From Bacteroidales bacterium (GTDB lineage: Bacteria; Bacteroidota; Bacteroidia; Bacteroidales; VadinHA17), in contig PMIJ01000061.1 of NCBI GenBank assembly GCA_003157015.1, forward strand, positions 1 through 39,364: a DNA stretch of 39,364 bases, in the 5' to 3' direction. Shown one piece after another: positions 24,382 to 33,079 of the stretch. Numbering within the stretch: the first letter of the stretch is position 1; each line of letters opens with the position of its first letter. The notes below the pieces were generated by a model. The model had not been told where the DNA came from and did not search any database. It saw only the letters and a program-made list of their open reading frames with translations. The translations under genes were made by a program, and so were the position numbers.

Positions 24382-25817
24382 TACTCTGACTTACGCGCAG
24401 ATGGTTGTCGTATTCGTTTCTTTTTCTTTTCAAAGCCTTTTCTTTCTACTTTGCCCCATCCTTTTTTACCTCTCAATGCTTCAAGATTCCCCCTTACAGC
24501 AAAATAGGTATGCATTGGATAAAAGAAGGGTTCCAAAAGTGCAGCAACCAGGAGTTTCAGAATATCCCTTTTTTTCTTGTACTTATGATATGTAATCTCT
24601 TCAAAAAGAATTGCCCATATTGAAAGAGATACTGCGAAGGTGTAAACAAAAAGAAAGAGAAGCAGGTAAAATGGCCAGTTAATCGAATTTGTTACAACAA
24701 GATAAATAGAATAAATAAAACCCGAAAAAGCTATCAGTGGTGCTAACCATTCAAAGAAAAACCAGTACGGGTATCCAAGAAGACCCAAACGGCCATAGAT
24801 TTTATTAAAAAATATTTTACGATGTGTCCAGAGAGATTCAACAAGGCCTCGGGTCCATCGTGTACGTTGCGTGTACAATGATTTCACATCAGATGGTACT
24901 TGTGTCCAGCAGAGAGGATCAGGTATATATGTCACTTCGTACTTCACTCCTTCTTCAGCCAGGCGCCGCCTCATGCGGAGAACCAGTTCCATATCTTCTC
25001 CTACGGTCTTGATACTGTAGCCGCCGCCTTTTATAACCGTCTCACGGTCAAAAATACCCATAGCACCGGATATAAGCATCAATCCATCAAGCCGGCTCCA
25101 TGCCATCCTGCCAAGAAGAAAAGCACGTGTATACTCAAGAACCTGAAGACGAGGCAACATCTGGCCGGGAAGATGAATTTCACGTATTTGACCACGCTCA
25201 ACATCACACGAATTAACAATTCTTATAACCCCACCAGCTCCTATAACCTTCCGATCTTTTTCTTCAAGAAATGGTTTTACAAGTTTAAGAATCGAGTCAG
25301 TTTCGATGATCGAATCGGCATCGATGGAAATAAAAAGACTGCTCTGGCAAATATTTATACCTGCATTCAGCGAGTCAGCTTTGCCTCCATTTTTTTTGTC
25401 GATTACAATCAACCTGTTATAAGAGGGGTTTTTTGACTTATATACTCCTCTTATTCTTTCACACGGTATATGGTAATCGAAATAATAACTAACCTTTGTA
25501 AGTTCATATTCCTCCTTTATCTTTTCAAAGGTATTGTCAGTTGAGCCATCATTTACCAGAATAACTTCAAAATTGTTATAATAGAGCGAAAGAAGCGTAC
25601 GAACATTATCGATAATAGTTTTACTTTCATTAAATGCCGGAGCTATAATTGAAATTTTAGGGCTCAACGGTGATAATACCAGTGAGTTATAGTTGACGTA
25701 ACTGTTTTTTCGCAGGTGTTTACTAAGCGCAATTGCAGAGAATATACCCAGAATCAGATATGATCCTGAGAGGAACAGTGTAAGTATAAAGAACATATTT
25801 ACAAAAATAGATTCCAT
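24378..25817 (-). CDS. Membrane-bound processive glycosyltransferase, family 2 (BcsA/PgaC-like)
   Basis: A 479-residue inner-membrane glycosyltransferase. One helix lies at about 5-30, the cytoplasmic GT2 domain at about 53-330, and three or more helices from about 340 to 440, ending in a lysine-rich tail. Catalytic motifs are complete: DGS (90-92), DAD (166-168), GED (273-275) and QRTRW (317-321), the QxxRW signature of processive polymerases such as cellulose, PNAG and hyaluronan synthases. There is no PilZ domain. It is the last gene of a tight four-gene operon (6 bases after the HEAT gene) and is the likely polymerase of an exopolysaccharide system. Confidence 0.93.
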   Translation of the reverse strand: MESIFVNMFFILTLFLSGSYLILGIFSAIALSKHLRKNSYVNYNSLVLSPLSPKISIIAPAFNESKTIIDNVRTLLSLYYNNFEVILVNDGSTDNTFEKIKEEYELTKVSYYFDYHIPCERIRGVYKSKNPSYNRLIVIDKKNGGKADSLNAGINICQSSLFISIDADSIIETDSILKLVKPFLEEKDRKVIGAGGVIRIVNSCDVERGQIREIHLPGQMLPRLQVLEYTRAFLLGRMAWSRLDGLMLISGAMGIFDRETVIKGGGYSIKTVGEDMELVLRMRRRLAEEGVKYEVTYIPDPLCWTQVPSDVKSLYTQRTRWTRGLVESLWTHRKIFFNKIYGRLGLLGYPYWFFFEWLAPLIAFSGFIYSIYLVVTNSINWPFYLLLFLFVYTFAVSLSIWAILFEEITYHKYKKKRDILKLLVAALLEPFFYPMHTYFAVRGNLEALRGKKGWGKVERKGFEKKKKRIRQPSARKSEY

Positions 25818-25823
25818 AGTATA

Positions 25824-27173
25824 TTAAATTATTCTACGATCAAGAACATGTTTTATAATAATACTGTAGTTTTTATACTCCGATTCCATTAGTTTGACAA
25901 GTGCTTTAACACCCTCATCTCCATTGTTTCTTATAGCTTTAGTCGCTTCGATCTGCAATTGTACATCTTCTTCCTTGTCAATTACCAGTTTCAGAAACCC
26001 AATCATCGAACTATCGGGCATTTTACCCATCGATTTGATAATTTCAAGGCAAATTTTGTATTCCTGATTTTTATACATATGCTTCAGTGTCTCAAGAGTC
26101 GAACGCATATCAAGATCCCCTGCTACCTGTACTGCAAGATATCTGACTGAAGAATCGGGATGCAAAAGTGTCTCCCGGACATTGTCTTCAGATTCTTTCT
26201 GGTTAAACTCCCTGATCATCCTGAGTGCAAATGTAACCACAGTTGGATTGGACGAAGTGAGCCACTTTTGAAATGATGGGAGAGGAATATTATGTTGAAT
26301 GATAAGCTCATGAAGAGTTATCTGCTCCCATAAAGAGAAATGACTGTTGAGATGTGCCAGAAACTCAAAAGGATTATCATTACCGAGTATAACCAGAGCA
26401 ATCTGGGCCTCCATTCTAAGTATTTCATTCGATGAGTTGAGAGCTTTATATATAGCCGCATTAGCGTCTTTAATATTCATAAAAGCCAACTCGCGGAATC
26501 CTTTTATCTTTTTATGCCAGCGCCGGTTATAAGCCTTGCCTATTGAATCTTTGTCAAGACCAAGAAGTTTATAAAGGCTGAGAAGTTTTATACTTTCGTC
26601 TCCCTTCAGATTGATACTGACATCTATCATCTGGTCTATAAGAACCTGACGTCGGTAGGTATCAGAGGCAATTGAACTGAATTCTTCAGGGCTGGCATAG
26701 CCAAATAAATAGTTAATGATAAGACTTTGATATTTCTCCAGCAGATACTGGTGCAGCAGATCTTCCTTTTCCAACCTTTTTCTGTTCAGAAGAATGATAA
26801 CCAGTAAAATTATCATTGTGGCAATAGATATTATAATAGCTGCAATCAGTAAATTGACAAGTACCAATGATTTTTTGGAATAATTTATTCTTGTTATCCA
26901 GCTATTGTCGCCTTTGATGAAAAAGATATAGCGGACGGCAGTTGCAGCCTTTTCAGTGGTATTCATGGATTCGGAATTGAAAGATGTTGTCATGTGAGTA
27001 TCGGGGCCAACAAAGGACATTTTTATTTTGTCGGGGTTATTTGGAGCATAAAGAGATTCCATCATCACCTGTCTTCCTGACTCCACTGTCTTACAGATTA
27101 TATCTGAGGGGTAGCATAGCCAGGTATTAGCTGATAAAAGTGATAATATTAACAACAGTCTGTATCTTATCAT
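25824..27173 (-). CDS. Membrane-anchored HEAT-repeat protein
   Basis: A 449-residue protein with a signal-like N-terminus (1-22), about 80 extracytoplasmic residues, one strong membrane helix (about 103-129, LVLVNLLIAAIIISIATMI) followed by RKRLEKE, and a long helical-repeat region (about 160-449). In it, HEAT/PBS-lyase-type repeats such as HPDSSVRYLAVQVAGDLDMR and KEEDVQLQIEATKAIRNNGD are visible. By the positive-inside rule the repeats face the cytoplasm, next to the catalytic domain of the GT2 enzyme. Its start overlaps the end of the barrel gene by four bases. I infer a scaffold that links the polymerase to a regulator; no catalytic residues are visible. Confidence 0.85.
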   Translation of the reverse strand: MIRYRLLLILSLLSANTWLCYPSDIICKTVESGRQVMMESLYAPNNPDKIKMSFVGPDTHMTTSFNSESMNTTEKAATAVRYIFFIKGDNSWITRINYSKKSLVLVNLLIAAIIISIATMIILLVIILLNRKRLEKEDLLHQYLLEKYQSLIINYLFGYASPEEFSSIASDTYRRQVLIDQMIDVSINLKGDESIKLLSLYKLLGLDKDSIGKAYNRRWHKKIKGFRELAFMNIKDANAAIYKALNSSNEILRMEAQIALVILGNDNPFEFLAHLNSHFSLWEQITLHELIIQHNIPLPSFQKWLTSSNPTVVTFALRMIREFNQKESEDNVRETLLHPDSSVRYLAVQVAGDLDMRSTLETLKHMYKNQEYKICLEIIKSMGKMPDSSMIGFLKLVIDKEEDVQLQIEATKAIRNNGDEGVKALVKLMESEYKNYSIIIKHVLDRRII

Positions 27174-28240
27174 TTCATTTTAATGGCATAGATGAAATTA
27201 ACATTACCTTCAAACCTGTTTCGCCAGATTGTTTCTATATACTCCTCACGGGAGTAACCTGCTCCGATGCGCATTATCAATTTATGAGTTACCGATAGGT
27301 TGTATGCCAGCCTTATAGTATTGGCATTTAGTCGCATAAGATTTGCCTGGATATCAAAAGGTTCGTCAGGTGCGGCTCCAGTGCCCAGAGTAATCTGGAA
27401 GAAATCCTTATCATTGAAATACCTTCTTACATTCAGGAATAATGCGGTTCTGGGACCAATATCCTTAAAACAGACAAATCCCTTTAGAGACAGCCAATAT
27501 TTGCCAATGTACTTTTCAACTGATGATACTGCAATGAAAGCACTACGGTCAAAATAATAGTAGTTTAAGCCGGCAGATATAGCCCAGCCAGCCGGCAAAA
27601 CCTGCCATACTTCAGCTGCGGCCCTGTGTCGGGGGAAATATGGACCTGGGCTATAAGCATACTCCAGATCAGCATAATTTTTACTTGTTATTTTTGGCCA
27701 GGCTTCAGCTTCTATCTGCAATTCAGAAGCACTGGAAGGAGATGGTTCACCAATTCTGATATTTCCAATATTTAGTCCTGCGTATGCCGGTCCCCATTTA
27801 AATCTGTGTCCTGCACCGGCATTAAAGACTTGCCATAATCGTGAATATGGTTCTCTGAAACTATCGAAAGTGTACCCGGCTCTTATATCAGTTGATACTG
27901 GTGTATTATCTTTCGACCACATAAGTATATTTCTTCTGGCAGAAAGTGCATCTTCATTGCCGGGGTCCTTTAAAAGAAGAGTATCAATAACGGCGGCGGC
28001 ATTAATATAATCCTTTTGCCAGGCCAGGATGCGGCCCAGGAGTATCCGTGCATCGCCATAGGTGGGAAACCTGTTGACAAGTTTACGCGCAGCAGCTGCA
28101 GCAGTGGCATAATCACCATCAAATGCTGTTGTTTTAATTCTTTGATACTCAGATTCCGGATTAATCGTATCCTGCGATAATACTGGCATGATATTCAAGA
28201 GTCCTGCTACTAATACATTTAGAACCAGATATCTCTTCAT
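27170..28240 (-). CDS. TPR plus YaiO-type outer-membrane beta-barrel protein
   Basis: A 356-residue protein with a signal peptide (about 1-23, ending VLSQ). Two or three TPR-like helical pairs lie at about 30-110 (FDGDYATAAAAARKLVNRFPTYGDARILLGRILAW), followed by a beta-barrel region (about 115-356) of alternating strands resembling the YaiO outer-membrane domain. TPR plus barrel is the layout of polysaccharide exporters PgaA, BcsC and AlgK/AlgE. The start is 3 bases after the receiver gene, the end overlaps the HEAT gene. The proposed job is moving the polymer across the outer membrane; the barrel is small, so a structural role is also possible. Confidence 0.83.
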   Translation of the reverse strand: MKRYLVLNVLVAGLLNIMPVLSQDTINPESEYQRIKTTAFDGDYATAAAAARKLVNRFPTYGDARILLGRILAWQKDYINAAAVIDTLLLKDPGNEDALSARRNILMWSKDNTPVSTDIRAGYTFDSFREPYSRLWQVFNAGAGHRFKWGPAYAGLNIGNIRIGEPSPSSASELQIEAEAWPKITSKNYADLEYAYSPGPYFPRHRAAAEVWQVLPAGWAISAGLNYYYFDRSAFIAVSSVEKYIGKYWLSLKGFVCFKDIGPRTALFLNVRRYFNDKDFFQITLGTGAAPDEPFDIQANLMRLNANTIRLAYNLSVTHKLIMRIGAGYSREEYIETIWRNRFEGNVNFIYAIKMK

Positions 28241-28243
28241 AGA

Positions 28244-28603
28244 TTACTTTTTGAGAATAGAACAGATCCGCCTTATCAGATCAGATGGATCAAATGGCTT
28301 AACAATATAACCACTGATTCCTAACTCTCCTGCCTGACGTTGCATCTGAAGATCACTGAATGCAGTTAATACCAGCACTGGTGTATTCATTTTAAGATCA
28401 GACCTGAGATATTTAATCAGTTCCAATCCGCTGATAAAGGGCAGATGAATATCCACCAAGATCAAATCATAATCAGTATTTTGCAATAGAGCCAAGGCTT
28501 TATTCCCATCTTCTGCAGTATCTGACTTAAACCCTTCCTTTTCCAGAATGAAGGAAAGGGTATTCATTGCCAGCCGGTTATCCTCGCAAATTAGTATTTT
28601 CAT
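28244..28603 (-). CDS. Single-domain response regulator (receiver only)
   Basis: A 119-residue stand-alone receiver. E7/D8 form the acidic pocket, D51 (in ILVDIHLP) is the phospho-acceptor, T80 and K102 (in YIVKPF) complete the active site. There is no output domain, so signalling must go through a partner protein. As first gene of the glycosyltransferase operon, 3 bases before the barrel gene, it probably gates polymer synthesis by binding the HEAT-repeat protein or the GT2 (inference). No cognate kinase is present nearby. Confidence 0.92.
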   Translation of the reverse strand: MKILICEDNRLAMNTLSFILEKEGFKSDTAEDGNKALALLQNTDYDLILVDIHLPFISGLELIKYLRSDLKMNTPVLVLTAFSDLQMQRQAGELGISGYIVKPFDPSDLIRRICSILKK

Positions 28604-28963
28604 TTCTTCTGAGTATACCCTTCGATAATTCTACACTAACAAAGAACGTATAACTTACCGGATAGTTTAATAATCAAAATTGATCATTTTTCACTTTTAT
28701 GCCAAAGAATACTGGAGTATTTTGATTTATTAATAAATTTTATTAACCAAAGAGAGCCAACTTGTTGATTAAACTTGGTTATGATTTGAAAGTCAGATTT
28801 CAGTAACAGGGTCTTAAGTGATTTGGATACCAGCTGCACCTTTTTTTTTGACCCTACTCAACACATTCCTCTTTTTTAACTTTTATCTTTTTCCCTTTGG
28901 CTTTTATCTTATTCTTTTCTATATTTGAGTATGGTTTCCTAATGTGCTAGTAAACTTAATATT
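28604..28963. other. Divergent intergenic region with the comM promoter
   Basis: About 360 bases between the divergent receiver gene and comM. Apart from the comM promoter at its right end and T-rich tracts (28842-28920), no gene, repeat or strong hairpin was seen. A promoter for the minus-strand polysaccharide operon must lie in the left part but does not match the consensus well. Confidence 0.5.
28896..28927 (+). promoter_or_regulatory. Bacteroidota-type promoter of comM
   Basis: TTTG at 28896-28899, a 20-base spacer, and TATATTTG at 28920-28927 match the consensus at every defined base. The predicted start of transcription is about 30 bases before the comM ATG. Confidence 0.7.
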
Positions 28964-29857
28964 ATGTTAGTCAAAACATTTGCCAGTGCCGTTACCGGCA
29001 TTGATGCAGTCACAGTAACAATCGAAGTCAATGTATCGCGTGGTGTCCAGTTTTTTCTTGTGGGTTTACCCGATAGCGCCGTCAGGGAGAGCCACCAGAG
29101 AATTGAATCGGCCCTTCGTGCGCTAAATCTGCACTGGCCCGGAAAACAGGTGGTTATCAACATGGCTCCTGCAGATATCAGGAAAGAAGGATCTGCATAT
29201 GATCTGCCTTTGGCTCTCGGCATTCTTGCAGCTGATGAAAAAGTCTCAAAAGCAGAGATTGAATCATTTGTATTAATGGGAGAACTATCGCTTGACGGAA
29301 CTCTTCAGCCAGTAAAAGGAGTGCTTCCTATTGCTCTTCGAGCCCGCGAAGAGGGATTTAAAGGTGTGATAGTGCCTTTAAAAAATGCCAGGGAAGCAGC
29401 AGTTGTAGGTGGACTGAATGTATATGGTATGGAAAATCTTGGCGATGTAGTCGATTTTTTTAATGGCAACAGAAAGTTCTTTCCGGTTAAAGTTGACCTT
29501 TTAGAGATATTTGCCAGCGAGGCAAATAAGTATGATGTAGATTTTTCGGATGTGCGAGGACAGGAGAATGTCAAACGTGCTCTTGAAGTTGCGGCTGCAG
29601 GAGGGCATAATATAATTATGATAGGTCCTCCAGGGGCAGGTAAAACAATGTTGGCCAAGAGATTGCCGACAATTATACCGCCTCTTACTCTTGAAGAGGC
29701 TCTGGAGACTACCAAGATACATTCGGTAGCCGGCAAGATAGACGATCATACTGCACTGATGACAAAAAGGCCATTCCGTTCACCTCATCATACAATCTCC
29801 GATGAAATAGTATCTAATGAGCCGATGGAATTATTTTTTTTTGCTAATTCTTTTTGA
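28964..29857 (+). pseudogene. comM: ComM/YifB-family AAA+ protein, interrupted by the island after codon 280
   Basis: ComM (YifB, Mg-chelatase-like) is an AAA+ helicase that promotes branch migration during transformation and recombination; full-length proteins are about 500 residues. Here the N-terminal ChlI-like domain (about 1-170) and the start of the AAA+ domain with Walker A GPPGAGKT (221-228) are normal through RPFRSPHHTISD (residues 269-280). The family then continues with a GGG-containing segment and Walker B (FLDELPEF). Instead, 17 unrelated codons follow and the frame stops at 29857, inside the recombinase gene on the other strand. The rest of comM is presumably beyond the right end of the window. 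The truncated product lacks Walker B and cannot hydrolyse ATP. Confidence 0.93.
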
Positions 29858-31707
29858 TACTCTGATTTCGCAATGTTATAACTGTCAATTTCAGTGTTTT
29901 TACTCCAAAGACTTACACCACTTTCTTTACAATACCAGTCGGGGTTATGATTAAAGAAATATGTTAAATCCTCTTCTGACCAATCATCCACATTCCCATA
30001 TGGAACTTTTGTATTGTAAACTTTCTCCATGCTATCATCAATATATTGTTTATATGGTACACTATCATCACCCCCTAACATTTCAACATTTTTACCATCA
30101 ATATTTAGAATTTTTGGCAGTCTGAATTTATTTTCTGTAATGGTTCTTGGTAAGATAAATTCTCCGTTATGAAGAATTACTGTAAAGTTTTGAAAGGTTT
30201 GGTAGTATTCTTTATCCAAAGCGATTTTAAAATGGATTGTAATATCGTAACTATCCAGGGATTCATCGAATTTCAATATAATATTTTCGATGAAATCATT
30301 GACAATTTTCTTTTTCTGAGTGAAAGTGGTTATGGTAGAGAAATGTATAAATTCATCTTTATATTTTTTAATGATTTTAGTATTATTCTCAATAGCATGC
30401 AGTCTTTTATTATATTCATTCAATAACTCTTTATTTTCATCTATTGCTTTATCTGTCCTGTTAATTATACTTTTGACATCATCCTCAGATAATGTGCCTT
30501 TAATTACTAATTCGATTGCACGTTTCTTTTCATTATTTAATGCATTCAATTTACTGTTAACTATTTCAATCTGTTTTTTAAGTTCTTTCAAACTTGTATC
30601 ATCATTTGAAAATTCTTTCCTAATTCGGCTTAAAAATTCATCTCCCTTAAAAAATCTGTCCCAAATAAAGGCTTCAATTTTATCGATATTTACACTTCTG
30701 TTACCGCAGTTCTCACCCTTGATTCGTTTCGAGGAGCACATATAAAAGTTATCATGTTTACTTACACGGGTTTTACCATACATATTCCTACCGCAAACGC
30801 CACATCGTAATAATCCTTTTAATAAATATTGATGGACAACCTTTTTCCCAGAGTTGTTTCTATTGTTTTTCAAGTTCTTTTGAGCCTTCTCCCATTTTGT
30901 AGAGTTTATAATTGCAGGAACTTTATAAATCTCCCCACTATATAATCGTTCACCTTTGTAAATGCTATTTTTAATAATGTTTCTTATAGTATTCCCTGCC
31001 CATTTTATGTCCTTTTTGTCGGTTACAGTAAAAGTCCCAGTATATTTATTCTTGGTTTTTATTGTGCCCGTTTTAATTTTGTTATATCGAGTAAGGACTC
31101 CATTCTCATTTAAAAGATTAGCAACTGAACGAGTGCCCATCCCAGACAGAGATAAATCATAAATTTTATTAATAATATCAGCCTCTTCTTCATTAATAAT
31201 TAAAGAGCCATTGTCATTTTTCTTATAACCATAAGGCAATATTGAATGTGCTTTACCTGAGGCTACTCTTGTTTTAAGTGCACTTTTGACTTTTATCTTT
31301 GTAAGGGTAACATGATACTTATTTATGACAGACAACAAATCACCGAAAAACTCGGCTTGCGGGTCATTTAAATCGACTTCTCCATCTAATTCTGTATAAT
31401 AATGAATATTGTTTTCCTTGAAAATATTCTTAATAAGCCATCTTACCTGTGGATTCCTCTCAAACCTGGACTGGTCATAAGCATAAACCGCAGATAGAGT
31501 ACCGTTTGTTATATCAGCAATAAACCTCTCAAATTCGGGTCTGTCTTCAATCTTATCTGATGCTCCAGATTTACCCTCATCAATATATAACTCGTATTGT
31601 AAACCCAAATCTTTTGCTTTTTCTATACCTTTTTGCTTTTGGTCAGGTATGGATAAATCATTACCTTCTTTTGCCTTAGAAATTCTACAATATATCCCTA
31701 ATTTCAT
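29788..31707 (-). CDS. Large serine recombinase (site-specific integrase of the island)
   Basis: A 639-residue large serine recombinase from the ATG at 31707, which has AAGGA eight bases upstream; an ATG at 31749 would add 14 unconserved residues. The resolvase domain (about 1-135) starts MKLGIYCRISKAKEG with nucleophile Ser10 and shows YAYDQSRFERN. A Recombinase domain spans about 155-275, a zinc ribbon has C302, C305, C324 and C334, and a coiled coil lies at about 360-450. A further C-terminal extension of about 140 residues ends the protein. The gene reads toward the comM junction; its final codons (SSEIV and stop) are encoded by comM sequence. It should catalyse integration between attP and a comM site, with an excision factor not yet seen. 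Confidence 0.95.
   Translation of the reverse strand: MKLGIYCRISKAKEGNDLSIPDQKQKGIEKAKDLGLQYELYIDEGKSGASDKIEDRPEFERFIADITNGTLSAVYAYDQSRFERNPQVRWLIKNIFKENNIHYYTELDGEVDLNDPQAEFFGDLLSVINKYHVTLTKIKVKSALKTRVASGKAHSILPYGYKKNDNGSLIINEEEADIINKIYDLSLSGMGTRSVANLLNENGVLTRYNKIKTGTIKTKNKYTGTFTVTDKKDIKWAGNTIRNIIKNSIYKGERLYSGEIYKVPAIINSTKWEKAQKNLKNNRNNSGKKVVHQYLLKGLLRCGVCGRNMYGKTRVSKHDNFYMCSSKRIKGENCGNRSVNIDKIEAFIWDRFFKGDEFLSRIRKEFSNDDTSLKELKKQIEIVNSKLNALNNEKKRAIELVIKGTLSEDDVKSIINRTDKAIDENKELLNEYNKRLHAIENNTKIIKKYKDEFIHFSTITTFTQKKKIVNDFIENIILKFDESLDSYDITIHFKIALDKEYYQTFQNFTVILHNGEFILPRTITENKFRLPKILNIDGKNVEMLGGDDSVPYKQYIDDSMEKVYNTKVPYGNVDDWSEEDLTYFFNHNPDWYCKESGVSLWSKNTEIDSYNIAKSEYQKELAKKNNSIGSLDTISSEIV
29795..29810. 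other. Left junction of the island with comM (attL)
   Basis: comM-like coding sequence stops matching the family after the codon GAT at 29801-29803 (the D of HHTISD), so the left junction lies at or close to ATCTCCGATG. Serine recombinases exchange at a 2-base core; GA or AT inside CGATG are candidates. The matching right junction is outside the window. Confidence 0.6.
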
Positions 31708-31740
31708 ATTCCTTGAATTATTGTGATTATAAAGGTAATG

Positions 31741-31753
31741 ATTAGTCACTAAT
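31741..31753. promoter_or_regulatory. Palindrome upstream of the recombinase, possible operator
   Basis: Perfect 6-bp inverted repeat ATTAGT / ACTAAT around one base, about 35 bases upstream of the recombinase ATG and just upstream of a weak -7-like TACCTTTA on the minus strand. A regulator binding here could control integration; the regulator is not identified. Confidence 0.35.
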
Positions 31754-31876
31754 TATATCACTGTAGGGGATGTAATAATGAATTAGTTATTATGTTGTCT
31801 ACCTTTTTGGAAATATAAGTAAGAAAATTCCATATTCCCTTGTAGTGTTGGATTCTAACCCCGATTACAAATCAAT

Positions 31877-31913
31877 AAAGACCATTGTATATCAGTATAT
31901 TACAATGGTCTTT
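31877..31913. terminator. Hairpin, likely bidirectional terminator
   Basis: Perfect 13-bp stem AAAGACCATTGTA with its complement at 31901-31913 and an 11-base loop. The A/T ends on both sides give a short T run on either strand. It separates the recombinase gene from the propeller-lipoprotein unit, which is transcribed toward it. Confidence 0.6.
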
Positions 31914-32095
31914 CTGTTAGTAGTAGAAAATATAGTAGAAAAATATTGTCCTGTTATTATGCAATAATAATATTTTGCTTTTTTAGTAAAATTTGTTGCG
32001 AATTCTGGTGTGGTTACTGAAATATTCCTTTAAATCATTAAATTTAAAGGGGTTATATTTTTTATGTCCCCCGAATTTATCACATTTTTATTACA

Positions 32096-33073
32096 CTAAT
32101 TATTTATTAATTCAGATATTCCGCCAATACCCGACATAGTACCAAACCATATATTTTTTTGTGCATCGATACCAATGGCTGGATAATAAGCACCTTTCAA
32201 ACTACTATTGGGTGAATTAAAGTGTTCCCAATTAGTGCCATCAAATTTGAATACTCCATTATCAGTACCAAACCATTTATTGCCATGAGCATCGATTGCA
32301 ATGGACTCGATTTCGTCATAATCAGCAGATGGATTATATACCGTCCAGGTTTTACCGTCAAATTCCATAACTCCTAAATGTGCGTAAGGTGGATAAGCAA
32401 TTGCTGCTGCAGGTGCAACCCATATAATTCCTTGTGCATCTATAGCAATGGCGAGGACGTAATTATGTGCCATACCATCGGCTGTGGTGTAGTTGGTCCA
32501 ATGAGTGCCATCAAATTTTGATATACCACCAGTAGTTCCAAACCATTTATTCCCATGAGCATCGATTGCAACGGCAGTAACATAATTGTTAACCAAACCA
32601 CTATTGGTTGTGTAGCTTGTCCAATTTGAACCATCAAATTCTGATACTCCGCCTCCCCCTGTTCCGAACCATTTATTGCCTTTGGAATCCACTGCAATGC
32701 ACATTATAGTATCATTAGTTATTCCACTATTGGTAGTATTGTAGGTTATCCAATTCGTACCATCAAATTTCAAAACTCCTGGAACTGCTCCACCAAGCCA
32801 TTTGTTACCCTCTGCATCGATAGCAATTGAACCTGCTCCATTAATTAATCCATTATTTGTGTACTTAGTCCAATTTGTTCCATCAAATTTTAATATGCCA
32901 TCACCATAAGTACAGAACCATTTATTATCCATAGCATCTACGGCTATCGCTTGAACGCTCACACCATTTGTTGATGGATAACTTATCCAAGCTGTGGTTG
33001 TCACTTTTTCACATGAAAATCCAATCATCATTATGAATAACAAAAAAACAATTTTTAAGATTTGGTTTTTCAT
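32096..33073 (-). CDS. Seven-bladed beta-propeller lipoprotein (two-component-regulator-propeller-like repeats)
   Basis: A 325-residue lipoprotein: lipobox with Cys21 (MMIGFSCEK), then seven repeats of about 41 residues built on IAIDAxGNKWFGT...GVxKFDGTNWTxY. The first and last blades are less regular, and blade 5 carries an insert (PAAAIAYPPYAHLG). These repeats resemble the propeller units of hybrid two-component sensors, but here there is no kinase or membrane sensor part, so the propeller is displayed alone on the cell surface or in the periplasm. Last gene of a three-gene unit, 6 bases after the small lipoprotein gene. The ligand is unknown. Confidence 0.88.
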   Translation of the reverse strand: MKNQILKIVFLLFIMMIGFSCEKVTTTAWISYPSTNGVSVQAIAVDAMDNKWFCTYGDGILKFDGTNWTKYTNNGLINGAGSIAIDAEGNKWLGGAVPGVLKFDGTNWITYNTTNSGITNDTIMCIAVDSKGNKWFGTGGGGVSEFDGSNWTSYTTNSGLVNNYVTAVAIDAHGNKWFGTTGGISKFDGTHWTNYTTADGMAHNYVLAIAIDAQGIIWVAPAAAIAYPPYAHLGVMEFDGKTWTVYNPSADYDEIESIAIDAHGNKWFGTDNGVFKFDGTNWEHFNSPNSSLKGAYYPAIGIDAQKNIWFGTMSGIGGISELINN

Positions 33074-33079
33074 AATCGA

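Larger units (their letters stand above)
31708..32095. other. Recombinase upstream region with palindromes and a bidirectional hairpin
   Basis: About 390 AT-rich bases without a gene. Next to the recombinase start lie ATTAGT-C-ACTAAT (31741-31753) and TAATAA-8-TTATTA (about 31773-31792). Further on is a 13-bp hairpin at 31877-31913 and a short direct repeat TAGTAGAAAATA / TAGTAGAAAAATA at about 31921-31945. These could serve recombinase autoregulation or termination. Confidence 0.45.

Noticed and set aside
29501..29749. Minus-strand frames inside comM and other core genes
   Set aside because: They mirror well-conserved coding sequence and have no protein-like features of their own.
31850..31862. 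GGATTCTAACCCC, whose complement looks like a tRNA T-arm and could mark a tRNA attachment site
   Set aside because: No acceptor, D or anticodon arm can be built on either side, and the island junction is clearly in comM.
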